Assembly (NCBI GenBank): GCA_002989075.1
Contig: PSQN01000017.1
Location: 3,231,453-3,295,452 of the forward strand
DNA from: Arthonia radiata
Taxonomy: Eukaryota > Ascomycota > Arthoniomycetes > Arthoniales > Arthoniaceae
Length of the DNA: 64,000 nucleotides
Direction of reading: 5' to 3'
A program made the position numbers and the translations under genes. The notes beneath the pieces were generated by a model, which saw nothing but the letters and a program-made list of their open reading frames with translations, had not been told where the DNA came from and made no database searches. The first letter of the stretch is position 1. Each line of letters begins with the position of its first letter. Positions 14,539 to 23,791 of this stretch are shown piece by piece.

Positions 14539-15666
14539 GATGTAGAGATTGAGTACTTTCGAGTAGAGGAGATAATTCAAGAGGTAAAGGTAGGAAGCTG
14601 CGTCGGTACTAGCAAGGTAGGAGAGGATCTGTATGTACTGGTGAGATTGTAGTCTTATGAAAGCACACCAAGAGTAGAGAAAGATGAGCGGTTCCGTCAT
14701 ATGTGGCTGGGAAATGAGCTTCTCATACTGCCGATGGCCGATGCACGATCCCCGGAGCGAGCGCTACTTTGGCGTCGTTTGCAAGAGGGCTGGAAATGGG
14801 GGTACGTACGTCGTGCGTTGACCTTCTAGACGCTGGGACTTGACGGGTATTAATTACAGGGAATGTTGGCACCCGTTGCTGTCGGTACGAATGGCGCGTC
14901 TGCGTGTGATCAGAAAATGGCTGGGCTTACAAGCTTGGGCGAAAGAGAGAGGGGGAACAGAGAGCTCGAAGGAGTTGGCGGGCCATGACGCAGGGGAGCC
15001 TTCCTCTTTCCAGCCGCTCACCTGGCTTCTTTTCGACAAAACGAGAGCGAGTCGATTAACCGCCCCGGTCTTTGTCGACTTGGCTTCTGAAGCGTGCCGC
15101 TCCACACGTTGCTCTGCGGTTCCCCGCCTTTCTGGGCGTCTAGGCCCTGCGGCTGCATGTTGGGATCTTCCTCACCAGCCACAACCTGCAGTCTGATGCA
15201 CGTCACTTCTGTACCTTTGTCCATCTCGAAAACACTCCCAGCTCCGAACGCGAGCTCTTCGTGGCATGATCAGTCAAGAAAGGCATGAGTTGCAGTGCAG
15301 TCAAGCAGCTTCTGCTTTCGGCTTAGACGTGGCTCGTACCTTCTCTGGAACGCTAAGATTGAGACGAAACAGCCTTTACCGGGCTGCTAAAAGGGCGGTG
15401 GCAGAGCTTAGAAGACGGTGTGGATTTCATCCCATTTCAAATCGGATTACATGAGCAAGCAGACGCGTGCATGTACGCCCTCAAGACTGAACCAACGCCT
15501 TGCGCTCCCGCCTCGCAGACAAGTAGATGCTGTGCGCTCGACCACTTCGACTGTCAAGCTGTCTCCGCCGTTGCAAAGTCTTTATGACGGGTTGCGACGG
15601 GTACCCAACGGACAATGTAAGGTGTGCGCCACGCGCGGGTAGGTTTCGGATGATGAAGGTCACATC
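14539..15666. other. Intergenic region between two LEA-cluster genes
   Basis: This contains the promoter and leader of the large gene starting at 14538 and the 3' flank of the small gene ending at 15667. Several open frames exist but none has a recognisable domain or splice logic. Confidence 0.45.
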
Positions 15667-16339
15667 CTAAGACCTGTTCAAATTAGCAAAAGGCTCATTA
15701 GGCGAGAGTGTAAGCTGTCCATGGTACTCACAAGAGGCCCAGCGTGATATCACCGTGGATCTTCGCCTTCAGCTGCAACTCGATGTCCAGGTTGATGTCA
15801 AGGCGCAGTCGGAGCTGGTCATCTCCACCTTTGCCTTTCTTCCCGCCGCCCTCCTGCTGCGACTGACCGCCTCCGGTAAGCCCGCTCGCAGTGTCGCTGA
15901 CGGCACCTGTAGCTTTGTCGGTAGCTTCATTCGCGGTTTGGCCAACGAGCTCCTTGCCCTGGTTGGCGACTTCACCCGTATCGGCAACATCGTTCAGCTG
16001 ATCAACCATGCTGTCGCCCTTTGACTGCTGCTTGTTGGTGGGCTTCTCCTTAGTTTGCTGCCCAGCGCGCTGACGACGGCCGCCCTTCTGCTGGTGTGGC
16101 TGCTTTTGAGGCTCAGGCTCGGGCTCGGGCTCCTGCTCGCCGTCATGACTGGTTGGTGGGGTCTCTTCTTCTTCTTCCTCCTGCTGCTCCTCGTCGTCGC
16201 TTCCCTCGGCTTCACCTTCTTCTTCACTCTGCTCGTCCTCGTCAGCCTCCGGAGTGAACTGATCCTCCTCAGCTTGAGGCTCCTGTTGCTTGGCGGGAGT
16301 ATTCTGCTTGGAGGCTTGGGGAGTCTTTTGAGGTGGCAT
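15667..16339 (-). CDS. Acidic LEA-cluster protein (paralogue of the 10818-11242 gene)
   Basis: Exon 1 (16339-15732) and a 7-nt last exon (15673-15667) are separated by a 58-nt intron with branch GCTAAT and acceptor ACAG, giving 204 residues. The N-terminus MPPQKTPQASKQNTPAKQQ is Pro/Thr/Gln-rich and a strongly acidic run follows (EEGEAEGSDDEEQQEEEEEE). A middle LEA-like helix contains ANEATDKATGAVSDTASGL. The end is LRLRLDINLDIELQLKAKIH then GDITLGLL. The intron has the same codon position as in the paralogue: unspliced reading stops at the TGA of the donor GTGAGT, and spliced reading adds one Ser before TAG. It shares an intergenic region with the divergent large gene at 17358. Confidence 0.82.
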
Positions 16340-17357
16340 GTTGAACTTGTGCGACTATGGAGACTGTGTGCGACCGCGAGGTTGGTACGTTATGCAATGT
16401 GTAGTGCGCGCAAACGGGAGGCAATCACTGGATCTAATGAGAGAAGAGAGAAGGCTTGCGCGAACTGCAAATCTTTGCTTCCGAAACTGCCTACGTCAGA
16501 AGTCCGGGGCGGAAGGAGAACCGTCGAGGGAGCTCAAGAAGATAAAACCGGGCAAAGAGACGACGTCATGTGTGGCTGGCAAGTGAATTATCAGAAACGC
16601 TTCCTCTTGCCGTTGTCCAGCCTTGACTCGGGTAGCGCGGGATACTGACAGGCATGAGCCGACTAGCGGTTGTTGGTGAGTGCCAGGCCCGCCGCTCGGG
16701 ACCCAACGCACCATTCATGTGGCTGGTGAACTTTAGACAACTTCGAGGACGCTCGTCGATCTCGATGCTGAACTACTGAAACGCAATTTTATTGTGCGCG
16801 CAAGCTAGGAGAGACTGGAGCAATGGAAGGTCTGATTGTGGTTGGCCGCCCACGCTGTAAAGGCGAATACAGAATTGGTATTACTTCGTGCTGGATTGAT
16901 GAAAAGGTTGGAGTGAGAGCTCCACAGGCACAAACGAACTAGGCCAGTCTGCGGAGACGCATTTCCACCGCGACTCGCAAGCTGCAGGAATGGTAGCCTG
17001 TGATGTTCATCGACCACCTTTGTGCTGCGTGAAACGACCGATCGCAAGCCACCTTCCGATCTCTTGACCCTCTCACGTATTCGTTTCACCGCCACACCAG
17101 CGCTTGGACCTCCCCTTAGAGTTGTTGCATCGTCGAGGGCGCGTTTGCTGTTCGTTGCCTGTCAGGGCTCCTTCCCCAATTGGTGACATCACATCTGGCC
17201 CCGCTCCCACGCGCTTTGCGTTTCGTCACCCCAGCGACCAACTTTCCCACCAGCTTCTTAAGACTTTCCACCAAGCTATTTTCTTCCCTCAATACCCTGA
17301 TCCTTTTCCTTTCCACTCAGGGGTCTCCAACTATTGAACTAAACCCTTACCGACTTC
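16340..17357. promoter_or_regulatory. Divergent promoter region of two LEA-cluster genes
   Basis: About 1.0 kb separates the minus gene starting at 16339 from the plus gene starting at 17358. It must contain both promoters, so the two genes could be co-regulated. Around 17240-17330 the plus strand is pyrimidine-rich, as expected for the leader of the right-hand gene. I cannot name individual binding sites. Confidence 0.5.
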
Positions 17358-20300
17358 ATGCAAACTACGAGTCGCACCGACGGTCAAGAACTCATGGATA
17401 CCCCAAGCAAAACCCCTAAACAGGGTGGCACCCCCAGCAAGGGCGCCGCAAAGTCTGCCCAAGGCAAGGCTGGCAGCACTGCTGGCAGCGCCAAAGGCGC
17501 CAAGTCACAAGGCACACAAGCAACCTCAAATGCTAAGAGCAACGCGAAGAAACAAGCTCCAGTACAAGACGACGATGTCGAGAGCAACGTCGCTGAGACT
17601 GAAGGTGACATCGACGAAGACGCCAACGAAGCTGCTGAGGATGGTGAGCAAGCCGTAGAAGGTGCAGCTGATGGCGAGGAAGGTGAAGAAGGTGAGGAAG
17701 GTGAGGAAGGCCAGGAAGAGGAAGAAGGTGACGAGGAAGAAGAAGGCGGTGATGATATCGTCCCCGCCGGCAAAGTTGGCGATGATGGTCAATCAGTACT
17801 CGACAACGAAGGCAGCGTCATTGGCAGTGTAAGCGGAGGTGGTGGCAAGAAGCTTGCCGGCCAGACCGTGGATCAGGAAGGCGATGTCGGTGAGTTCAAC
17901 CTTAATCATTGGCCAGTCACATGATATTTGGCTAACTTTACGAAGTGGATCAAGAAGGCAACGTACTGGGACAAGCCGAGCCCAGTGAAGCTGGTGGTGC
18001 AGCAGAGGGCGCTCAGGACGCAGCCGGTGGGTTACTTGGCAATGTTACTGGCGCAGTCGGAGGGATCACTAATCAAGTTGGTGGGATCGTAGGCAATACA
18101 GCTGAAGGCGTTGGCGATGTTGCTGGTGGTGACGTCGAGGGCGGCCTTCAAAAGACCGCCGGCGGCGCAGTCGAAGGCGCACAAGGCGTCGCTGGGGAAG
18201 CTGGTGAGGCTGCCGGCGGCGTTGTTGACGAAGCCGGCAACGCTGTTGGTGGTGTCTTCCCAGAAGCACAGGGCGCGCTATCACTTGGTGAGGGTGGACT
18301 TGTTGACGAGTCCGGCAAACTCATTGGTCAGGTTCCGGAAGAGCTTCAAGACAAGCTCAAGGACACTCCCATCAAAGAGATCTCACCAGAAGGCCAAATC
18401 ATCGGCGAAGACGGCGCTGTTCTCGGTAAAGCTCTCCCACCCGAGGTTAACGATGCTGTCGAGGGCGCAAAGGACACAGTCGGCGGCGTTTTCCCAGAAG
18501 CTGAGGGCGCTCTGTCATTAGGCGAAGGTGGTCTTGTCGACTCCACAGGCAAAGTCATCGGCCAAGTTCCCAAGGACCTACAAGACAAACTCAAAGATAC
18601 CCCGATCAAAGAGATCACGAAAGACGGTGACATTATTGGCGAGGACGGTGACGTACTTGGTAAAGCGACGCCCCCAGAGGTTGATGAAGCCGCAGAGGGC
18701 GCCCAAGATGCTGCAGAAGGTGCCAAAGACGCTGCGGAAGGCGCAGCGGAGGACGGCAAAGATGCTGCGGACGAAGTTGCGAGCCAGTTCCCAGACGCCC
18801 AAGGCATGCTGAACCTCGCGGACGGCAATTTGGTTGATGAGTCGGGCAATGTCATTGGCAAAGTACCCGAGGATCTCCAAGAGAAGCTAGAAGACACCCC
18901 CATCAAGGAGATCACACCAGAGGGCGACATCATCGGCGAAGACGGCGAAGTTCTTGGCAAAGCCGAGCTGCCCACTGCTGAGGATGTTGCTGAGAAAGCC
19001 AAGAGCAAGTTCCCCAAGTTTAAGGGTCTTATCAATTGCGACGAGAACGGAAACCTTTACGACGAGAAGGGCAGGCTCATCGGCTCTGTACCAGAGGAGC
19101 TCGTCGAGGACGTCCAAGGCACATCAATCAAAGAGATCACACCAGAAGGTGATATGATCGATGAAGACGGCAACAACCTCGGCAAAGCCAACCCACCAGA
19201 GGCTCTCGACTATTCCATCCTCGACGGCGCCACCGTCACTAAGACCGGTAAAGTTGTTGACTCTGACGGCAAGGTCGTCGGCAATCTCAAGAAGGGCAAC
19301 CCGAAGCATCTTGAGGGCAAGCAGTGTGACGAGAAGGGTGTCATTTGGGACAACAAGGGTAAGAAGGCCGGTCAAGCGGAACCATTGCCTAAGGAGCAGC
19401 TGGCAGACACCACCGTCGGTCCGTTTGACGACTTCCCCGATGCGAAGGTGTCCAAGAATGGCGACGTCATTTTCAACGACGAAGTAATTGGCAAGGTCGT
19501 GGAGGGTGACCCGAAGAAGCTTGCAGGCAAGACCGTCGACTCTGAGGGTTCTATCCTCGACAAGAATGGTAACGTCCTGGGTCGCGCTGAGCGCTACGAG
19601 GAGCCCGAGCCAGAAGAGGAGGCTCCACCCGATCTATCTGCTCTCGAGGGCAAGCGTGTCAACAAGGCCGGCAACGTGGTCAACACCGATGGCACTATCG
19701 TCGGTAAGGTTGTTGAAGGCGATCCGAAGAAGCTCGCAGGTGAGTGTTTGATGCTGCTTTTCGTTTGCCCCTTGCCGACGCTAATCTCTTTCCAGGCAAA
19801 ATGTGCGGCAAGAACGGTGAAATCTTCGATGAGGGTGGCAATGTTGTCGGCAAAGCTGAACTCGTCAATCCATCAGAGGGCAGCGGTACCAAAGAAGGTC
19901 CATTCTCCGCATTCCAACCTTGCACTGTCACCAAAGACGGCACTGTCGTCGGTCCAGCTGGCAACATCGTTGGTCGTCTAACCCAAGGTGATCCAAAGCA
20001 ACTCGAAGGCCGTCAAGTCGATCAAGACGGTGACATCACCGATTCCAACGGCAACTCACTTGGCAAGGCCGAGCGCTGGGAACCCGAAGAGAAGGAGAAG
20101 GACGTCCACCCTTGCGCTGGCCTCAAAGTCAACAAAGAGGGCAACGTCATCAACGCAGACGGCGACATGGTTGCTAAGCTCACCAGCGGCGAGCTCAATC
20201 GCTGCCGCGGCAAGGAGATTGATGATGATGGCGACGTCGTTGACCAGAAGGGTACCTCGATCGGTAGTATCACCTTAGTCGAAGACCTCAAACCAGAGAA

Positions 20301-21057
20301 GTCTGAAGAGGAGATTGCCGCTGAGAAGAAGGCACAGGAGGAAGAAGAGGCGAAGAAGGCGGAGGACGAACAGCGCGAAAAGGAAGACAAGCTCGCCAAG
20401 CGCATGAGCTTCATCATTGAGGAGAAGCTGGACAAGATGAACCGTATCTGCAAGGCCATCACTGACGTAAGTTGCTCTACGTTCCAGCCTAGTGACACCA
20501 TACTGACATGATCGCAGTACGTCAACGACGCCGAACAGACTCCCAAGGAAGATCTCGACGAGGAGCAACTCGTTAAGAACGTTCGACCCCTCATCGAAGA
20601 AGGCGGTGCTATCCTCGATGAGTGCAACAAAGAAATTCGCCAGCTCGACCCCGAGGGCAAGATGCAAGCCCAGGCCAAAGAGAAGGCTGCTGAGGGTGAA
20701 GCCACTCCAGCTCAGAATCGCCTTGCCAACCAGCTGAAGGAGCTTACCGGCAGCGTCTCTGAGACCATCGACAATGCCAAGAGGAAGATCTCTGGCATGC
20801 CAAAGGCCTCAAAGGAGCTCAACCCGCTCTGGGGATTGCTCAGCGAGCCGCTCTTCCAAATCCTGGCCGCCGTCGGCTTGTTGCTGTCAGGTGTGTTGGG
20901 TCTGGTCGGCAAGCTGCTGGGTGGTCTTGGTCTTGGCAACCTCCTGGGTGGTGTGCTCGGCTCATTAGGTCTTGATAAGCTCCTCGGCGGCGGCAAGAAG
21001 AAAGGCGGCAGTGGTCTCCCAGGCGGTCTGTTGGGTGGCCTTACCGGCAAGAAGTAG
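17358..21057 (+). CDS. Very large DUF3659-repeat LEA-like protein
   Basis: Four exons (17358-17889, 17946-19739, 19796-20466, 20518-21057) with introns of 56, 56 and 51 nt give 1178 residues. A second in-frame ATG at 17394 (MDTPSKTPKQGG) is an equally likely start. After a Ser/Lys-rich tail comes an acidic run (about 70-135), then a long array of DUF3659-like repeats (for example GKTVDSEGSILDKNGNVLGRAE and VVEGDPKKLAGK). Four larger ~75-residue modules lie between about 18249 and 19205. A coiled-coil-like Glu/Lys helix region follows, and a Gly/Leu-rich hydrophobic C-terminus (LLGGLGLGNLLGG...) ends TGKK. The three junctions all restore repeats in frame. Function unknown; wall, septal or stress roles are guesses. 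Confidence 0.87.
18249..19205 (+). repeat. Four tandem ~75-residue modules inside the DUF3659 protein
   Basis: Modules start near 18249, 18484, 18782 and 19002. Each runs FPxAxGxLxLxxGxLVDES then GKxIGxVPxxLQ, an (x)DTPIKEI(S/T)PEG core, and IIGEDGxVLGKAxPP. Modules 1 and 2 are nearly identical and divergence rises through 3 and 4. This points to stepwise duplication with the newest copies on the left. Confidence 0.85.
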
Positions 21058-22489
21058 GTGCTGATACCCGCATGAGCATGGAGCGGGTGCGACGAGAAAT
21101 TGAATGATGAAAGTGGTAATCACGTCGAGCCTGGCGTTGGTTTCTGCCGGAGTCCACGAGCGTGCTGATGACGCGCTGGATGTACTAGTAATCCACTCTT
21201 GAATGATCGTTGATACGACTATCCTGCTGTTCTTGTTTCGTCATGAACGTGTTGTTCAATTTCGCCTCCAACTCGTTTCTCGTGTTTTCGCCTCGAAGTT
21301 AACAGCGCACATCCTTTGGTGCCTACTTGTACCGTTCATGTGCACCTCGTTTCAACGCTAAATCTGTCGATGTGGTGGGTACAGGCCCTCGACATGCCGA
21401 CATCACAACCTCATCCCCAACGTCCACGGTGTTCACTCATGGTAGCATACCACTGCACTGATCTCACGCCGCCGACAGTCCACTTGGAGCAGAACAAACG
21501 GAAAGCGAAACATCACCGCACTCACCTGTCTGCATAAAAAATGAGTCAAATAGTGAAACTTGAAGTGAAGAGCAAGGTGACTGCTCCAGAACAGATAATG
21601 ATTTCAGGCTAGCAACAAGCAAGCGCGCTATCAACGGCGGCTCACATCACTCTTGCCTCATGAGTCTGCGGCTCTGACGCTGTCTTGGCGCTAACGCTTT
21701 TTCGTCAGGGTCGGTGTGGTGGGGTTCGTCTATTGGGATGGGAAGCGATGGATATGAATTTACAAGAGTGAGGTGGTTGTGATCGATGTCAGTTTATTGC
21801 CGTTCCCATTGTGTGCTTCTCAGCGTGCATGTCCTTTCCCTCGTACCTTGCAAGCGTCACAGGCCAACAGCTAATGGCGGCCATCAATCGCATCGAAACT
21901 TGTATCGTTATATTCAGAGACGCAGGGCGGAATCTGGCTAAGAAAAGCGTCGTCGATCCTGCTGTGCATTTCAAGTCAGGACGCCGGCCCAGCATCTCTC
22001 GCAAGGCGAATTCTTTTGAGCCCCTGGCCCGGCTCTGCATGTGCTGGAAGAGCTCCGTTTTGACGCCAACTGGGTAGCGTTGTAGACGACGGTTGGTAGT
22101 ATGAGTTTTCTTGTTAGTGGTGTCAGCTCCGCGAGTTCATTCAATACTACTGCTAGACCGGCAAGCTATCTTGATATGCACTATAAGCCAATATAAGACG
22201 TCGTTTTTATAACACCGCGAACGGCACTGCTGCCTGCTCAGGATCTATCTTGCGCAGCTTGAGCTTTGGCTTCTCTGCGACTTCTACATGTATAATAGAG
22301 AGGGCTGCTCTTGGATCAGTCAGCATCTTGGCGGGACGATAGCGATACTTATGGATGACATTGAGAATGGTGTAGAGGTGCAGAATAGAGGGTAGCAGCG
22401 GATGGTCAGCTTCGTCACTCTTTATCAACTCATGTTGAGCAGAACAAGCCCTTCACACCGTGAGACGGAGAATGCGGAGCTTAGGAGTT
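21058..22489. other. 3' flank and gene-poor DNA
   Basis: This is downstream of the LEA-like cluster. I see scattered short open frames only, with no domain and no splice-compatible extensions. Nothing else is supportable. Confidence 0.4.
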
Positions 22490-23250
22490 ATTGCCAGAGC
22501 CTGTGCGCATGAAAGAGGAGCTCGCAATGAGGAGCGGATATGCATACGCCGGGTATGTGACACTGCGACAAGAATTTTTGAAGGGAGAGAGGAACGATGG
22601 GGCGCTGGGACTGCCTTGTAGCATTAGAGATACATTTCATAAAATCGGCAGCCCGTTGTGAGGGTCGAGCCTGTGGGACGGATGGAGGAGTCGCGCTTGT
22701 ATAGCTACGCCGGACACGCGGCTTTGCTTTGAGGGTGATGGCAATGGACGTGTTGCGTGTATGCTACCGTGCTAGATCCATCGTATTTAAGGAACCAAGC
22801 ATCTTGGTGTTTACACCATGTTTCGAGAACAGAGCGTGTGGCCAGGGGAGCGTCTTGTGCTTGTGGTATTATGTCGCTACGCCGGGTATGCGGCCTTGCT
22901 CTGACGCGTCCATGAAGAGCGAAAAGAATGCTGCATAGTGAGTCCAACGCGTACTGTAAGAAATACGTCTTGTGGTATCAGCCGCCTGTAATGAGAGCAG
23001 AAAGGGGCGTCAAAGTGGGGAATTTTGTGCTTGTGGAGGTGTGTGACTACGCTGGGCATGCGAGCTCACGAAGGAGAGAAATGCTGCGTGAATACTGTGT
23101 GCATCTGGCATCTGAGAATCGTGGTATCGGCGACCGGTTGGTTATGCGAGCGGAGCGCGTGAGAGGAACGGAGGGTCCGCCGCATGGTGTGATGTATGGC
23201 TTTGTCGGGCAAGCGCCGTTCACGTGGGGGTTTGTAAAGGAAAGGTGTAA
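22490..23250. repeat. Diverged tandem repeat with a ~170-bp unit
   Basis: The core CTACGCCGGGTATGCGG and variants recurs at about 22545, 22705, 22877 and 23047, a spacing of 160-172 bp. Flanking words recur too: a GTGCTTGTGG word before the core in two copies, GAA(G)AGCGAAAAGAATGCTGC after it, and GTGGTATCAGCCGCC against GTGGTATCGGCGACC between cores. The copies differ by many substitutions, so the array is old. I see no terminal repeats or coding capacity that would make it a transposon. Confidence 0.6.
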
Positions 23251-23460
23251 TTGCGTTGATTCAAACTTTCGAGTAATGTCATGGTCTCGGCGAAGTTCGC
23301 TGACTTGCAAGGGGTGTTGATTCATGCGAATCTTGCTTGCGTGCACAGTTAGGGCTACGATGAGACCGAGAGGATTTTCTTAGTCTGCTACCATGGGCAA
23401 AGTTAATCATATTGATAACTACAAACGTTGACGTCACAGCTTAGCGACGACGTGGCCGAG

Positions 23461-23510
23461 GTTAGCGAGGTCATCATTTCGCAGTAGGATTTTCGCTGAC
23501 ATCAATTCAG
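23461..23510 (+). other. Spliceosomal-type intron 1 of the tRNA-Ser gene (D-loop)
   Basis: 50 nt from GTTAGC to ATTCAG, with a CTGAC branch-like motif at 23496-23500, ten nt before the acceptor AG end. It splits the D-loop between GAG and TGG. Size and signals match the protein-gene introns of this window. Confidence 0.8.
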
Positions 23511-23518
23511 TGGTTAAG

Positions 23519-23569
23519 GTGCGCAGCCTGTGCATCCATGTTATCAGTCCACGTCTAATGCGTGGCTAG
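23519..23569 (+). other. Spliceosomal-type intron 2 of the tRNA-Ser gene (D-stem)
   Basis: 51 nt from GTGCGC to GGCTAG with a CTAAT branch-like motif at 23555-23559. Removal joins TTAAG to GCGATTGA and restores the 3' side of the D-stem (GGC) and base 26. Confidence 0.8.
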
Positions 23570-23583
23570 GCGATTGACTAGAA

Positions 23584-23617
23584 TTGGAAAATTTCTCCGG
23601 AAAAATTCCAATAGCAT
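23584..23617 (+). other. Canonical anticodon-loop intron of the tRNA-Ser gene
   Basis: 34 nt inserted after base 37, the universal eukaryotic position cut by tRNA splicing endonuclease. It has no GT/AG ends. A TTCT at 23593-23596 can pair with the AGAA of the anticodon region, as canonical tRNA introns do. It overlaps a near-palindrome (23583-23612). Confidence 0.75.
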
Positions 23618-23641
23618 ATCAATTTCTTTCGAGAGCGTAGG

Positions 23642-23690
23642 GTATGCTTATCGCTCTCCACTCTTCAATAACGTTCTAACACTCTACGAG
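23642..23690 (+). other. Spliceosomal-type intron 3 of the tRNA-Ser gene (T-stem/T-loop border)
   Basis: 49 nt from GTATGC to TACGAG, with a strong CTAAC branch-like motif at 23676-23680. The acceptor is GAG instead of the usual YAG. Removal joins GTAGG to TTCGAGT and completes a five-pair T-stem. The GAG end also keeps most of the B-box intact in the unspliced DNA. Confidence 0.75.
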
Positions 23691-23707
23691 TTCGAGTCCT
23701 GCCGTCG

Positions 23708-23761
23708 GTAAGTATCCATAACAAGCCTACAAATTGTCCTCACAATAACACATTGCTACAG
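23708..23761 (+). other. Spliceosomal-type intron 4 of the tRNA-Ser gene (acceptor stem)
   Basis: 54 nt from GTAAGT to GCTACAG, the best donor of the four, with an AATAAC branch-like motif near 23744-23749. Removal joins CGTCG to TCG and completes the 3' strand of the acceptor stem plus G73. Confidence 0.8.
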
Positions 23762-23784
23762 TCGATATTTCACCAAACATTCAA

Positions 23785-23791
23785 TTTTTTT
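23785..23791 (+). terminator. Probable RNA polymerase III terminator of the tRNA-Ser gene
   Basis: A run of seven T lies 20 nt after the tRNA 3' end. Within the locus the longest T run is four. This is what a Pol III gene should look like. Confidence 0.7.

Larger units (their letters stand above)
23446..23764 (+). tRNA. tRNA-Ser(AGA) gene interrupted by four GT-AG introns plus a canonical tRNA intron
   Basis: The mature parts are 23446-23460, 23511-23518, 23570-23583, 23618-23641, 23691-23707 and 23762-23764, totalling 81 nt. Joined, they show a 7-bp acceptor stem (GACGACG with CGTCGTC), U8, a D-arm GCC/GGC around GAGTGGTTAA, an anticodon stem ATTGA/TCAAT, loop CTAGAAA with U33 and anticodon AGA (23580-23582), a long variable arm TTCT-TTCG-AGAG, a T-arm GTAGG-TTCGAGT-CCTGC, and discriminator G73, the serine identity base. 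Introns at 23461-23510, 23519-23569, 23642-23690 and 23708-23761 (50, 51, 49, 54 nt) start GT and end AG. The first three have CTGAC/CTAAT/CTAAC branch points. The fifth interruption (23584-23617) sits at the standard 37/38 position. A T7 run follows at 23785. Structure is very convincing; whether it is expressed is unknown. Confidence 0.88.

Noticed and set aside
16055-16648. 197-codon plus frame rich in Leu
   Set aside because: It is antisense to the acidic, Glu/Gln-rich small LEA-cluster gene.
23446-23764. First reading of this locus as a decayed tRNA or tRNA-derived SINE
   Set aside because: Removal of four exact GT-AG segments and the canonical intron restores every stem, which a decayed copy or SINE would not do.
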